The position numbers and the translations under genes are program-made. The notes beneath the pieces are model-generated. The model saw only the letters and a list, made by a program, of their open reading frames with translations, searched no databases and was not told the DNA's origin. 51,580 nucleotides of DNA from Nocardia asiatica NBRC 100129 (GTDB taxonomy: Bacteria; Actinomycetota; Actinomycetes; Mycobacteriales; Mycobacteriaceae), in NCBI RefSeq assembly GCF_000308415.1, contig NZ_BAFS01000023.1:1-51580 (forward strand), written 5' to 3'. Position 1 is the stretch's first letter. The number at the start of each line of letters is the position of its first letter. Below are positions 45,089 to 51,580 of the stretch, piece by piece.

Positions 45089-46645
45089 GTGACGACGCAG
45101 GAGTCAGTGAGAATTCTCGGTCTGTGGAACATCGCCGAAGCCGAACCCGATCGGATCGCGATGGTCGATCCCTGGGGCCGGGAGGTGACGTATCGCGAAT
45201 TGGCCACGCTCGCCAATCGGTACGCCACCGGCCTGCGCGGGCTCGGCCTGAAAACCGGTGACGTGCTGGTGAGCATGGTGCACAACTGCGTGGAGGCGAT
45301 CGCGGCCTATTTCGCGGCCTACCAGTCCGGGTTGTACATCGTGGCGGTCAACTGGCATCTCACCGGTCCGGAGGTCGCCTACATCCTGGGTGACAGCGAG
45401 GCCAAGGCGTTCATCGCCAGCGATCGTTTCGCCGCCACCGCGAAGGCCGCCGCCGACGAAGCGGGACTGCCCGCGACGGCGCGCTTCGCGGTGGGCGAGA
45501 TCGAGGGTTTCAAGTCGGTGGCCTGGCTCGGCGCCGCGGACACCGGTCGCCCGTCCGACCGCAGCACGGGCGCGCCGATGCTGTACACCTCGGGAACCAC
45601 CGGACGGCCCAAGGGTGTCCGGCGGCCGCTGACGGGAGCCGACCCCGATGTGGTTCCGCCGCACACCACCGCGTTCTTCGGCCTGTTCGAACTCGCGCCC
45701 TACGACGACCACGTGCATATCTGCGGGTCGCCGCTCTACCACACAGCGGTGCTGAACTTCGCCACCATCTCGATCCAGTTGGGCCACAAGCTCGTTCTGA
45801 TGGATCGCTGGGACGCCGAGGACATGCTGCGGTTGATCGACAAGCACCGGGTGACGCACAGCCACATGGTGCCCACCCAGTTCCACCGCCTGCTCGCGCT
45901 GCCGGAGGAGGTGCGCGCCAAGTACGACGTGTCCTCGCTGCGCAGCATGGTGCACGGCGCCGCGCCCTGCCCGCAGGAGACCAAGCGGCAGATGCTCGAG
46001 TGGTGGGGGCCGACGGTCACCGAGTACTACGCGGCCACCGAAGGCGGCGGCACGGTGATCAACGGCACCGATTGGTTGCGCAAGCCCGGCTCGGTCGGCA
46101 AGGCGTGGCCGTGGTCGGTGATCAAGGTGCTCAGCGAGGAAGACGGCTCCGAAGTCCCGGTCGGTGAGCCCGGCCTGGTCTACATGCGCATGGGCGCTTC
46201 GAGTTTCGAGTACCACCACGACAAGGCGAAGACCGAGGACTCGCGCGTCGGTGACCTGTTCACCGTCGGCGACATCGGGCACCTCGACGAGGACGGCTAT
46301 CTCTACCTGCACGACCGCCGCTCGGACCTGATCCTGTCCGGCGGGGTGAACATCTACCCGGCGGAAGTCGAGAACGTTCTGATCACGCACCCGAAGGTCG
46401 CCGACGTAGCGGTTTTCGGCATCCCGCACCCGGATTGGGGCCAGGAGGTGAAGGCGGTCGTGCAGCCCGCCGACGGCTCGGCCGCGGGCGACGCGCTCAC
46501 CGAAGAACTCCTCGCCTTCGCCGCCACGCAATTGGCGAAATACAAGATGCCCAAGTCGATCGACTATCTTCCCGAACTGCCGCGCGACCCCAACGGCAAG
46601 CTCTACAAGCGCAAACTCCGCGAGCGCTACATTCCGGCGACCTGA
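45089..46645 (+). CDS. Acyl-CoA synthetase (ANL superfamily), KstR-controlled
   Basis: This encodes 518 residues from the GTG at 45089 (VTTQESVRILGLWNIAEAEP); there is no ribosome site, and TAGATT 7 nt upstream predicts a leaderless transcript. Motifs: MLYTSGTTGRPKGVRRPL (ATP loop, ~170), EYYAATEGGGTVINGTDWLR (A5), TVGDIGHLDEDGYLYLHDRR (A7/A8), GKLYKRKLRERY with the catalytic Lys. It is a steroid- or fatty-acid-CoA ligase; I cannot match it confidently to FadD17 or another named enzyme, so no symbol is given. A hairpin closes the unit. Confidence 0.9.
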   Translation: MTTQESVRILGLWNIAEAEPDRIAMVDPWGREVTYRELATLANRYATGLRGLGLKTGDVLVSMVHNCVEAIAAYFAAYQSGLYIVAVNWHLTGPEVAYILGDSEAKAFIASDRFAATAKAAADEAGLPATARFAVGEIEGFKSVAWLGAADTGRPSDRSTGAPMLYTSGTTGRPKGVRRPLTGADPDVVPPHTTAFFGLFELAPYDDHVHICGSPLYHTAVLNFATISIQLGHKLVLMDRWDAEDMLRLIDKHRVTHSHMVPTQFHRLLALPEEVRAKYDVSSLRSMVHGAAPCPQETKRQMLEWWGPTVTEYYAATEGGGTVINGTDWLRKPGSVGKAWPWSVIKVLSEEDGSEVPVGEPGLVYMRMGASSFEYHHDKAKTEDSRVGDLFTVGDIGHLDEDGYLYLHDRRSDLILSGGVNIYPAEVENVLITHPKVADVAVFGIPHPDWGQEVKAVVQPADGSAAGDALTEELLAFAATQLAKYKMPKSIDYLPELPRDPNGKLYKRKLRERYIPAT

Positions 46646-46649
46646 TCGA

Positions 46650-46695
46650 GAGTCGAATGGTCGCCGGAAGTCGACCGACTACCGCCATTCGACTC
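46650..46695. terminator. Hairpin after the acyl-CoA synthetase gene
   Basis: GAGTCGAATGG (46650-46660) and CCATTCGACTC (46685-46695) form a perfect 11-bp stem around a 24-base loop, 5 bp past the stop codon. Likely terminator without T-tract. Confidence 0.55.
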
Positions 46696-46851
46696 CGCTC
46701 GACGCCTGAGACGCATAGTGGGACCACAGCCGGCCGACCGGGCTGGGACAGTGGGCGCTCGCCTGGCTGCGGGAGATGAGCCGGGTACAGCGGCCCGCTG
46801 TTCCGGCCTGGTCGACCGGCTGTAATTGCGTTGCGGGATCTGTTCTCGCCC

Positions 46852-47853
46852 TCAGTTGACCGGCTCGCGGAGTTCGGGGGCCAGGCCGAAGAGGGGAAAG
46901 AGTTTTTCGGTGTCGAGGAAGAAGTTCAGCCCGGCGATGGTGTCGCCGTCGAGCTCCAGCACCGTGATCGACCACGGCACCCACACGCCCGGCTCCTCGC
47001 TCGGCTTGTAATGGCCGAAAGCAGGCAAGCCGTTGGCGCCCTGCAGGCGGACCATTCGCGAATCCCGGCAAGCGCTTCCGTGCCCGAGCATGAACGCGGC
47101 CACGTTCTGCGGGCCGGAGACCCACAGCTCGATCGGCGGCATGGACAGCGCCACATCGGCTTTCAGCAGTGAGGTGAGCGTGTCCATGTCGTAGGCCTCG
47201 AACGCCTTGACGAAATCGTCCACCAGCTTGCGCTGATCTTCGTCGGTCTCGTCATAGGTGTCGGTGGCCGCGGGCTGGACCTTGGACATGGTGGCGCGCG
47301 CCCGTTGCAGCGCGCTGTTGACCGACGCGGGTGACATGGTGAGCGCCTCGGCGGTCTCGTTGGCGGAGAACCGCAGCACCTCGCGCATGATCAGGATCGC
47401 GCGCTGCGTGGCGGGCAGGTGCTGGCAGGCGGCGACGAAGGCCAGGCGCAGCGTGTCCTTGGCGCTGGCGTGCTCGGCCGGATCGGCGCCGAAGGCCAGC
47501 GCGTTCGGGATGGGCTCGATCCAGACGTAGTCCGGCTGGGGCGCGGGCAGCGGCGAATCCGGCCGCGACGGACCGGACAGATCCATCGGCCGGGCCCGGC
47601 GCTGCGGGCCGTCGAGCATGTCCAGGCAGACGTTCGTGGTGATCTTGTACAGCCAGGAGCGCAGGCTGGCGCGGCCCTCGAACGAGTCATAGGACTTCCA
47701 CGCCCGGGTCAAGGTCTCCTGCACGGCGTCTTCCGCTTCGAAGGAGGAGCCGAGCATGCGGTAGGCATACGCGCACAGTTCCCGGCGATGGGTCTCGAAC
47801 GCGGCCAGCACATCGGGAGCGAGGCCGGTAGGGGAGCCGGACGAGTCGTTCAT
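46852..47853 (-). CDS. ECF sigma factor with SnoaL-like C-terminal domain (SigG/SigX5 type)
   Basis: This encodes 333 residues from the ATG at 47853. Region 2 is at ~20-85 (LCAYAYRMLGSSFEAEDAVQ; TLTRAWKSYDSFEGRASLRS; WLYKITTNVCLDML) and region 4 at ~145-200 (HLPATQRAILIMREVLRFSA; ALTMSPASVNSALQRARATM). The C-terminal ~125 residues are a SnoaL/NTF2-like domain (LVDDFVKAFEAYDMDTLTSL; LELDGDTIAGLNFFLDTEKL), typical of ECF sigma factors without a separate anti-sigma gene. It is divergent from the VOC gene at 48034, a pairing seen for this sigma type in actinobacteria. It is not obviously tied to sterol genes. Confidence 0.9.
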   Translation of the reverse strand: MNDSSGSPTGLAPDVLAAFETHRRELCAYAYRMLGSSFEAEDAVQETLTRAWKSYDSFEGRASLRSWLYKITTNVCLDMLDGPQRRARPMDLSGPSRPDSPLPAPQPDYVWIEPIPNALAFGADPAEHASAKDTLRLAFVAACQHLPATQRAILIMREVLRFSANETAEALTMSPASVNSALQRARATMSKVQPAATDTYDETDEDQRKLVDDFVKAFEAYDMDTLTSLLKADVALSMPPIELWVSGPQNVAAFMLGHGSACRDSRMVRLQGANGLPAFGHYKPSEEPGVWVPWSITVLELDGDTIAGLNFFLDTEKLFPLFGLAPELREPVN

Positions 47854-48033
47854 GGGAGTCACCCTGCCACAGGCCACCGACACAAAACAGGTCCTGGAAC
47901 TCGAGGGCTGCGCTGATCAAGATCGTTAAACCTGCCCGGCCTGTGGGACCTGTCACGGCCCGGCGCGATGAGTTCTCCGGGTGCGGACCGTCATATCCGG
48001 TGACACAACGGACTTGCTCGAGAGGAAGAGGCC

Positions 48034-48453
48034 ATGAGCAGCAAGATGATCTTCATCAATCTCCCGGTCGCCGATCTGAACCGGTCGAAGGCGTTCTACG
48101 AAGCGCTGGGCTGGAAGGTCAACCAGGAGTTCACCGACGACAACGCCGCCTGCATCGTGGTCGACGACAACATCTGCCTGATGCTGCTCACCAAGGACTT
48201 CTTCACCACCTTCAGCAAGCGGCCGGTGGCCGACACCGCGGCGGCGATCAACGCCGCGTACGCGCTCGCGCTCGGCAGCGCCGAAGAGGTCGACAGCCTG
48301 ACCGTCGCCGCGCTCGCCGCGGGCGCGACCGAAGAGGTCAACGAGGACAAGCGCGCGCAGGAGGCGCAGGTCGGCATGCACGGCCGCACCTTCATCGACC
48401 CGGACGGCCACCAGTGGGAGCCGTTCTGGATGGATTACCCGGGCGCGAACTGA
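48034..48453 (+). CDS. VOC-fold (glyoxalase-like) protein
   Basis: This encodes 139 residues from an ATG preceded by GAGAGGAAGAGG. VOC features: MIFINLPVADLNRSKAFYEA at the start, NICLMLLTKDFFTTFSK in the middle, and GRTFIDPDGHQWEPFWMDYP at the end. Members of this subfamily often lack clear enzymatic metal sites; here a late Glu in QWEPFW is present. The 180-bp gap to the divergent sigma gene probably holds both promoters, so the sigma factor may control it. Confidence 0.92.
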   Translation: MSSKMIFINLPVADLNRSKAFYEALGWKVNQEFTDDNAACIVVDDNICLMLLTKDFFTTFSKRPVADTAAAINAAYALALGSAEEVDSLTVAALAAGATEEVNEDKRAQEAQVGMHGRTFIDPDGHQWEPFWMDYPGAN

Positions 48454-48467
48454 GCCCGGCGAGGGGT

Positions 48468-48510
48468 CGCCCCCGATGCGCGCACCGACTCGGTGCGCGC
48501 ATCGGGGGCG
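48468..48510. terminator. Long perfect hairpin between convergent VOC and echA19 genes
   Basis: CGCCCCCGATGCGCGCACCGA and TCGGTGCGCGCATCGGGGGCG, 21 bases each, are perfect reverse complements with one base between them. It lies 14 bp after the VOC stop and 19 bp from the echA19 stop, so it probably terminates both. No T-tract. Confidence 0.8.
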
Positions 48511-48529
48511 TAGGGCTCTCGTCGAATCT

Positions 48530-49312
48530 TCAGTTGCCGGTGAAAGAGGGCTTGCGCTTTTCCGCGAACGCCCGCGGGCCCTCCTTGGCGTCGGCCGAGC
48601 GGAATACCGACATCCCGAGCTTGGCGTCGATCTGGAAGGCGTCCTCCTCGGGCATGGCCTCGGTCTCCCGGATGGTGCGCAGGATCGCCCGCACCGCCAG
48701 CGGTCCGTTGGCGGCGATCTGCCCGGCGATCTCCAGCGCTTTGTCCAGTGCCGTGCCGTCCGGCACCACGTGCCCGATCAGGCCGATCTCCTTGGCTTCG
48801 GCCGCCGTGACGTGCCTGCCGGTGAGCAGGATCTCCGCGGCGACGGTGTAAGGGATCTGCCGGACCAGCCGCACCGCAGAACCGCCCAGCGGAAACAATC
48901 CCCACCGCGCTTCGGAGACGCCGAATTTCGCGCTCTCCCCGGCGACCCGGATGTCGGTGCCCTGCAGGATCTCGGTGCCGCCCGCGATGGCCGGGCCCTC
49001 GACCGCCGCGATCAGCGGCTTGGTCAGCCTGCGGCCCTTGAGCAGCGCCTCCAGCTTGGCCGGATTCCAGCCGCCGCCGTCGATGGTGTCGCCGGGGTGC
49101 TCGGAGGTCATGCCCTTGAGATCGGCGCCCGCGCAGAACGCGCCGCCCGCGCCGGTCAGGATCGCCACCCGGATGTCCGGATCCTCGTCCACCTGGTTCC
49201 AGGCATCCTTCATGATCGCCATCATCTCCCCGGACAGCGCGTTGCGCGCCTCCGGCCGGTTCATGGTGACGATGAGGACATGGTCGCGCTTCTCGACGAG
49301 GCAGTGCGGCAT
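48530..49312 (-). CDS. echA19: Enoyl-CoA hydratase EchA19
   Basis: This encodes 260 residues from the ATG at 49312. Crotonase signatures: [40 protein letters not shown] (oxyanion hole), [20 protein letters not shown], and [20 protein letters not shown] with the catalytic Glu pair region. EchA19 hydrates the enoyl-CoA of the sterol side chain after the first dehydrogenation. The divergent fadD19 and a KstR operator between the two match M. tuberculosis Rv3516-Rv3515c order. Confidence 0.92.
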   Translation of the reverse strand: MPHCLVEKRDHVLIVTMNRPEARNALSGEMMAIMKDAWNQVDEDPDIRVAILTGAGGAFCAGADLKGMTSEHPGDTIDGGGWNPAKLEALLKGRRLTKPLIAAVEGPAIAGGTEILQGTDIRVAGESAKFGVSEARWGLFPLGGSAVRLVRQIPYTVAAEILLTGRHVTAAEAKEIGLIGHVVPDGTALDKALEIAGQIAANGPLAVRAILRTIRETEAMPEEDAFQIDAKLGMSVFRSADAKEGPRAFAEKRKPSFTGN

Positions 49313-49347
49313 CGCTGATTCTCCTGACTTCGAGCCTTGTCAGAAAC

Positions 49348-49361
49348 AGTAACACGTTCTA
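49348..49361. promoter_or_regulatory. KstR-type operator between echA19 and fadD19
   Basis: AGTAACACGTTCTA matches TnnAACnnGTTnnA with one mismatch (first base A). Its end overlaps the -10-like TATTTT (49360-49365) that lies 7 nt ahead of the fadD19 GTG. Confidence 0.85.
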
Positions 49362-49372
49362 TTTTTAAGGCT

Positions 49373-51022
49373 GTGAGCTACAACATAGCGGACCTTGTCG
49401 AACATGCCGTCGACCTGATGCCCGACCGCGTCGCGCTGGCCGACGACGGCCGCGAGGTCACCTACGCCCAGTTGGAGGAGCGGGCCAATAAACTCGCTCA
49501 CTACCTGCAAGAACAGGGAGTACAGCCGGGCGACAAGGTGGGTATCTACTCACGGAACACGATCGAGGCCGTCGAGGCCATGGTCGCGATCTTCAAGGCG
49601 CGCGCCGTGATGATCAACGTGAACTTCCGATACATCGAGAACGAGTTGCAATACATTTTCGACAACTCGGACATGGTCGCGCTGATCCACGAGCGGCGCT
49701 ACAGCGACAAGGTCGCTGCCGTCCGGCCGAAGACCCCGCAGCTGCGCACCGTCATCGTCGTCGACGACGATACGACCGGCACGATTCCCACCGCAGCGGA
49801 TTCGGCGGATTACGAGACGGTGCTCGCGCAGTCCTCGGGCGAGCGCGATTTCGGCGAACGCTCCCCGGACGACCTGTACATGGTCTACACCGGCGGCACC
49901 ACCGGCATGCCCAAGGGCGTGATGTGGCGTCAGGAGGACGTGTGGCGCGTGCTCGGCGCGGGCATCAACTTCATCACCGGCGAATACGTCCAGGACGAGT
50001 GGGAACTGGCCAAGGTCGGCGCGGGCAGCCCGGCGATGGTGCGGTTCCCGATTCCGCCGATGATCCACGGCGGCGCGCAGTGGGCCACGTTCCACAGCCT
50101 GTTCGGCGGCGGCAAGGCCGTGATGATCCCGGAGTTCTCCGGGCACGGCGTGTGGCGGGCCGTCGACAAGCACAAGATCAACCTGATCTTCATCACCGGT
50201 GACGCGATGGCGCGCCCGATGCTCGACGCGCTGATCGAGGGGAACCCGGAAACCGGTCAGCCCTATGACCTTTCCAGCCTCTACGTGATGGCCAGCAGCG
50301 CGGCGCTGTTCTCACCCGCGCTCAAGGACCAGTTCCTCGAACTGCTGCCCAACCGGATGATCTCCGATTCGATCGGCTCCTCGGAGACCGGTTTCGGCGG
50401 TATCTCCATCGTGGCCAAGGGCGCGACGCACACCGGAGGCCCCCGCGTGAAGATCGACGCCTCCACCGACGTGCTCGACGAGGACGGCAATCCGGTGCAG
50501 CCCGGCTCCGGGGCGGTCGGCATCCTGGCCCGGCGCGGGCACATCCCGCTCGGCTACTACAAGGACGAGGTGAAGACCGCGGCGACGTTCAAGGAGTTCA
50601 ACGGGATTCGCTACGCCATTCCCGGTGACTTCGCCCGGGTCGAGGAGGACGGCACGGTCACCATGCTCGGCCGCGGGTCGGTCAGCATCAACAGCGGCGG
50701 CGAGAAGATCTATCCCGAGGAGGTCGAGGGCGCGCTCAAGACGCACCCCGAGATCTTCGACGCGCTCGTGGTCGGCATCGATGACGAGCGCTGGGGCCAG
50801 CGGGTGGTCGCCGTCGTGCAGTGCCGCGGTGCGGCCCGCCCCACCCTGGAGGAACTGCGCCCCATGCTCACCCAGGAGATCGCGCCGTACAAGCTGCCCC
50901 GCAGCCTGTGGTTCGTCGACGAGATCAAGCGCTCCCCGGCGGGCAAGCCCGACTACCGCTGGGCCAAGGAGCAGACCCAGGCCCGCCCGGCCGACGATCA
51001 CGCCGAGGCGAGCGCGAAGTAA
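49373..51022 (+). CDS. fadD19: Steroid-CoA ligase FadD19
   Basis: This encodes 549 residues. The GTG at 49373 (VSYNIADLVEHAVDLMPDRV) has no Shine-Dalgarno sequence and TATTTT lies 7 nt upstream, so a leaderless mRNA is predicted; a longer open frame upstream crosses the operator and is rejected. Near-identical blocks to M. tuberculosis FadD19: VNFRYIENELQYIFDNSDMV, MVYTGGTTGMPKGVMWR, PPMIHGGAQWATFHSLFGGG, DSIGSSETGFGG, SINSGGEKIYPEEVEGALK, and KRSPAGKPDYRWAKEQT. FadD19 activates C26-oic sterol side chains and is needed for C-24-branched sterols in Rhodococcus. Confidence 0.95.
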   Translation: MSYNIADLVEHAVDLMPDRVALADDGREVTYAQLEERANKLAHYLQEQGVQPGDKVGIYSRNTIEAVEAMVAIFKARAVMINVNFRYIENELQYIFDNSDMVALIHERRYSDKVAAVRPKTPQLRTVIVVDDDTTGTIPTAADSADYETVLAQSSGERDFGERSPDDLYMVYTGGTTGMPKGVMWRQEDVWRVLGAGINFITGEYVQDEWELAKVGAGSPAMVRFPIPPMIHGGAQWATFHSLFGGGKAVMIPEFSGHGVWRAVDKHKINLIFITGDAMARPMLDALIEGNPETGQPYDLSSLYVMASSAALFSPALKDQFLELLPNRMISDSIGSSETGFGGISIVAKGATHTGGPRVKIDASTDVLDEDGNPVQPGSGAVGILARRGHIPLGYYKDEVKTAATFKEFNGIRYAIPGDFARVEEDGTVTMLGRGSVSINSGGEKIYPEEVEGALKTHPEIFDALVVGIDDERWGQRVVAVVQCRGAARPTLEELRPMLTQEIAPYKLPRSLWFVDEIKRSPAGKPDYRWAKEQTQARPADDHAEASAK

Positions 51023-51088
51023 CAGCTCTGCGCATGGTCGGCCGCCGCGCTCCGGCGGTGGCCGACCGCGCGGCCATTGTCGCGGATG

Positions 51089-51441
51089 TCAGCGCCGTCG
51101 TTCGGTCTGCCGTGGATGCCCGGTGCCGGCGAGTGTCAGGTACAGGATCCGGTCGGCGTCATCGATCGCGTACCAGATTCGGCCGCCGCCGGTGATCTCG
51201 TACTGCCACTGCTCCAATTCGACGCCGCCGAGCTTCACCGACTTCAGCTCGAGTTTCAGTCGATGCTGACGGGATGGATTCGCGGTGCTCCGAGGGTCGC
51301 TGGTGATATCGACCCATGCACGATCGAGGTTTCCGGGCGCCTGAGCGAGTAGCTCGGCCCACCTCGCGCGGCATGCAGGCTGTGTACGACGACGCGCCAT
51401 GGATTGGGTCGCGGTACCTCGTCACCGCGGTGCAGCTTCAT
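51089..51441 (-). pseudogene. RelE/HigB-like toxin gene with a 1-bp frameshift
   Basis: An ATG at 51441 overlaps the stop of the upstream antitoxin-like gene (ATGA) and reads KLHRGDEVPRPNPWRVVVHS up to ~51365, matching the usual start of this toxin family. One missing base near 51360 shifts the frame. The rest continues in another frame (ARWAELLAQAPGNLDRAWVD; DPRSTANPSRQHRLK; LEQWQYEITGGGRIWYAIDD; LTLAGTGHPRQTE) to the stop at 51089. The second part is a textbook RelE-like core. The ATG at 51400 could start a ~103-aa shortened product. A sequencing error is possible. Confidence 0.7.
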
Positions 51442-51580
51442 TCCACTGGTCCGGGGCGGGACACCTCGCTGAATTCGGCTGGGTCGAACGGCCCCGCCAA
51501 TCGGCGTGCTAGTTCCGGTTGGGCGTAGATTTCGGCCGTACTCCGCCATGCCACCAGGTCACGGGCGAACGGGATGAACA
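51438..51580 (-). CDS. Antitoxin-like protein, C-terminal part (5' end outside window)
   Basis: Only the last 46 codons are visible (FIPFARDLVAWRSTAEIYAQ, PELARRLAGPFDPAEF) before the TGA at 51438-51440. The stop overlaps the start of the RelE-like toxin frame by 4 nt, the usual antitoxin-toxin coupling. No DNA-binding domain can be seen because the N-terminus lies outside. The antitoxin call rests on position. Confidence 0.55.
   Translation of the reverse strand, partial: FIPFARDLVAWRSTAEIYAQPELARRLAGPFDPAEFSEVSRPGPVE

Overview
The window is high-GC actinobacterial DNA, most likely from Nocardia or a close relative such as Rhodococcus. The reasons are dense GTG starts, short overlapping operons, mycobacterial-type sterol catabolism genes under KstR and KstR2 operators, type VII (ESX) effector cassettes, and an XRE/DUF397 pair. 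I saw no rRNA, tRNA, insertion sequence or CRISPR array. The genus is inferred from gene content only.

Layout. (1) 1-4.0 kb, minus strand: an ESX-type effector operon with a YbaB-like protein, a WXG-like protein carrying a degenerate zincin-like domain, a 92-aa protein, and a large WXG100-like polymorphic toxin that runs off the left edge through a decapeptide repeat. (2) 4.2-8.4 kb: a double-DUF427 protein, a frameshifted MFS transporter facing a decayed TetR gene, and a berberine-bridge-type flavoprotein. (3) 8.6-19.2 kb: the first half of the KstR2 regulon for steroid C/D-ring breakdown: fadE33-fadE32-fadE31-echA-fadD3, and divergently fadE30-ipdF, an unknown gene, kstR2 and fadA6. (4) 19.3-28.1 kb: an accessory block that splits that regulon: a secreted Gly-Lys peptide, an ESX cassette (DUF3558 lipoprotein, ESX-sized protein, PPE-like protein, EspG), DUF4254, XRE-DUF397, an alpha/beta hydrolase, a VOC/MarR pair and a PEBP protein. 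(5) 28.5-34.2 kb: the second half of the KstR2 regulon: echA20-ipdA-ipdB-ipdC, and divergently two SDR genes separated by a four-unit tandem repeat. (6) 34.2-36.4 kb: a repeat- and hairpin-rich stretch with doubtful genes, then an EspR-like regulator. (7) 36.8-51.0 kb: KstR-type side-chain genes: fadA5 and cyp125 (divergent), a five-gene minus operon (Rv3521-like, ltp4, ltp3, an LLM flavoprotein, a ketosteroid-isomerase-like protein), an Rv3520c-like LLM flavoprotein, an acyl-CoA synthetase, echA19 and fadD19. An ECF sigma factor and a VOC protein sit among them. (8) The right edge holds a putative toxin-antitoxin pair with a frameshifted toxin.

How it fits together. CYP125, FadD19, EchA19, FadA5 and the Ltp3/Ltp4 set act on the sterol side chain, and Ltp3/Ltp4/FadD19 point to C-24-branched plant sterols. 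FadD3, FadE30, IpdF, IpdC, EchA20, IpdAB, FadE31-33 and FadA6 degrade the remaining C/D rings (HIP). Three KstR2-type and five KstR-type operators lie exactly in the promoter regions that would control these units. At five of these promoters a -10 hexamer lies 6 or 7 nt before a GTG start, which predicts leaderless mRNAs. The strongest unexplained signals are the ~75-bp repeats in register with an SDR start codon, the accessory block splitting the KstR2 genes, several gene-decay events, and a triple 11-bp-phased direct repeat upstream of a hydrolase.
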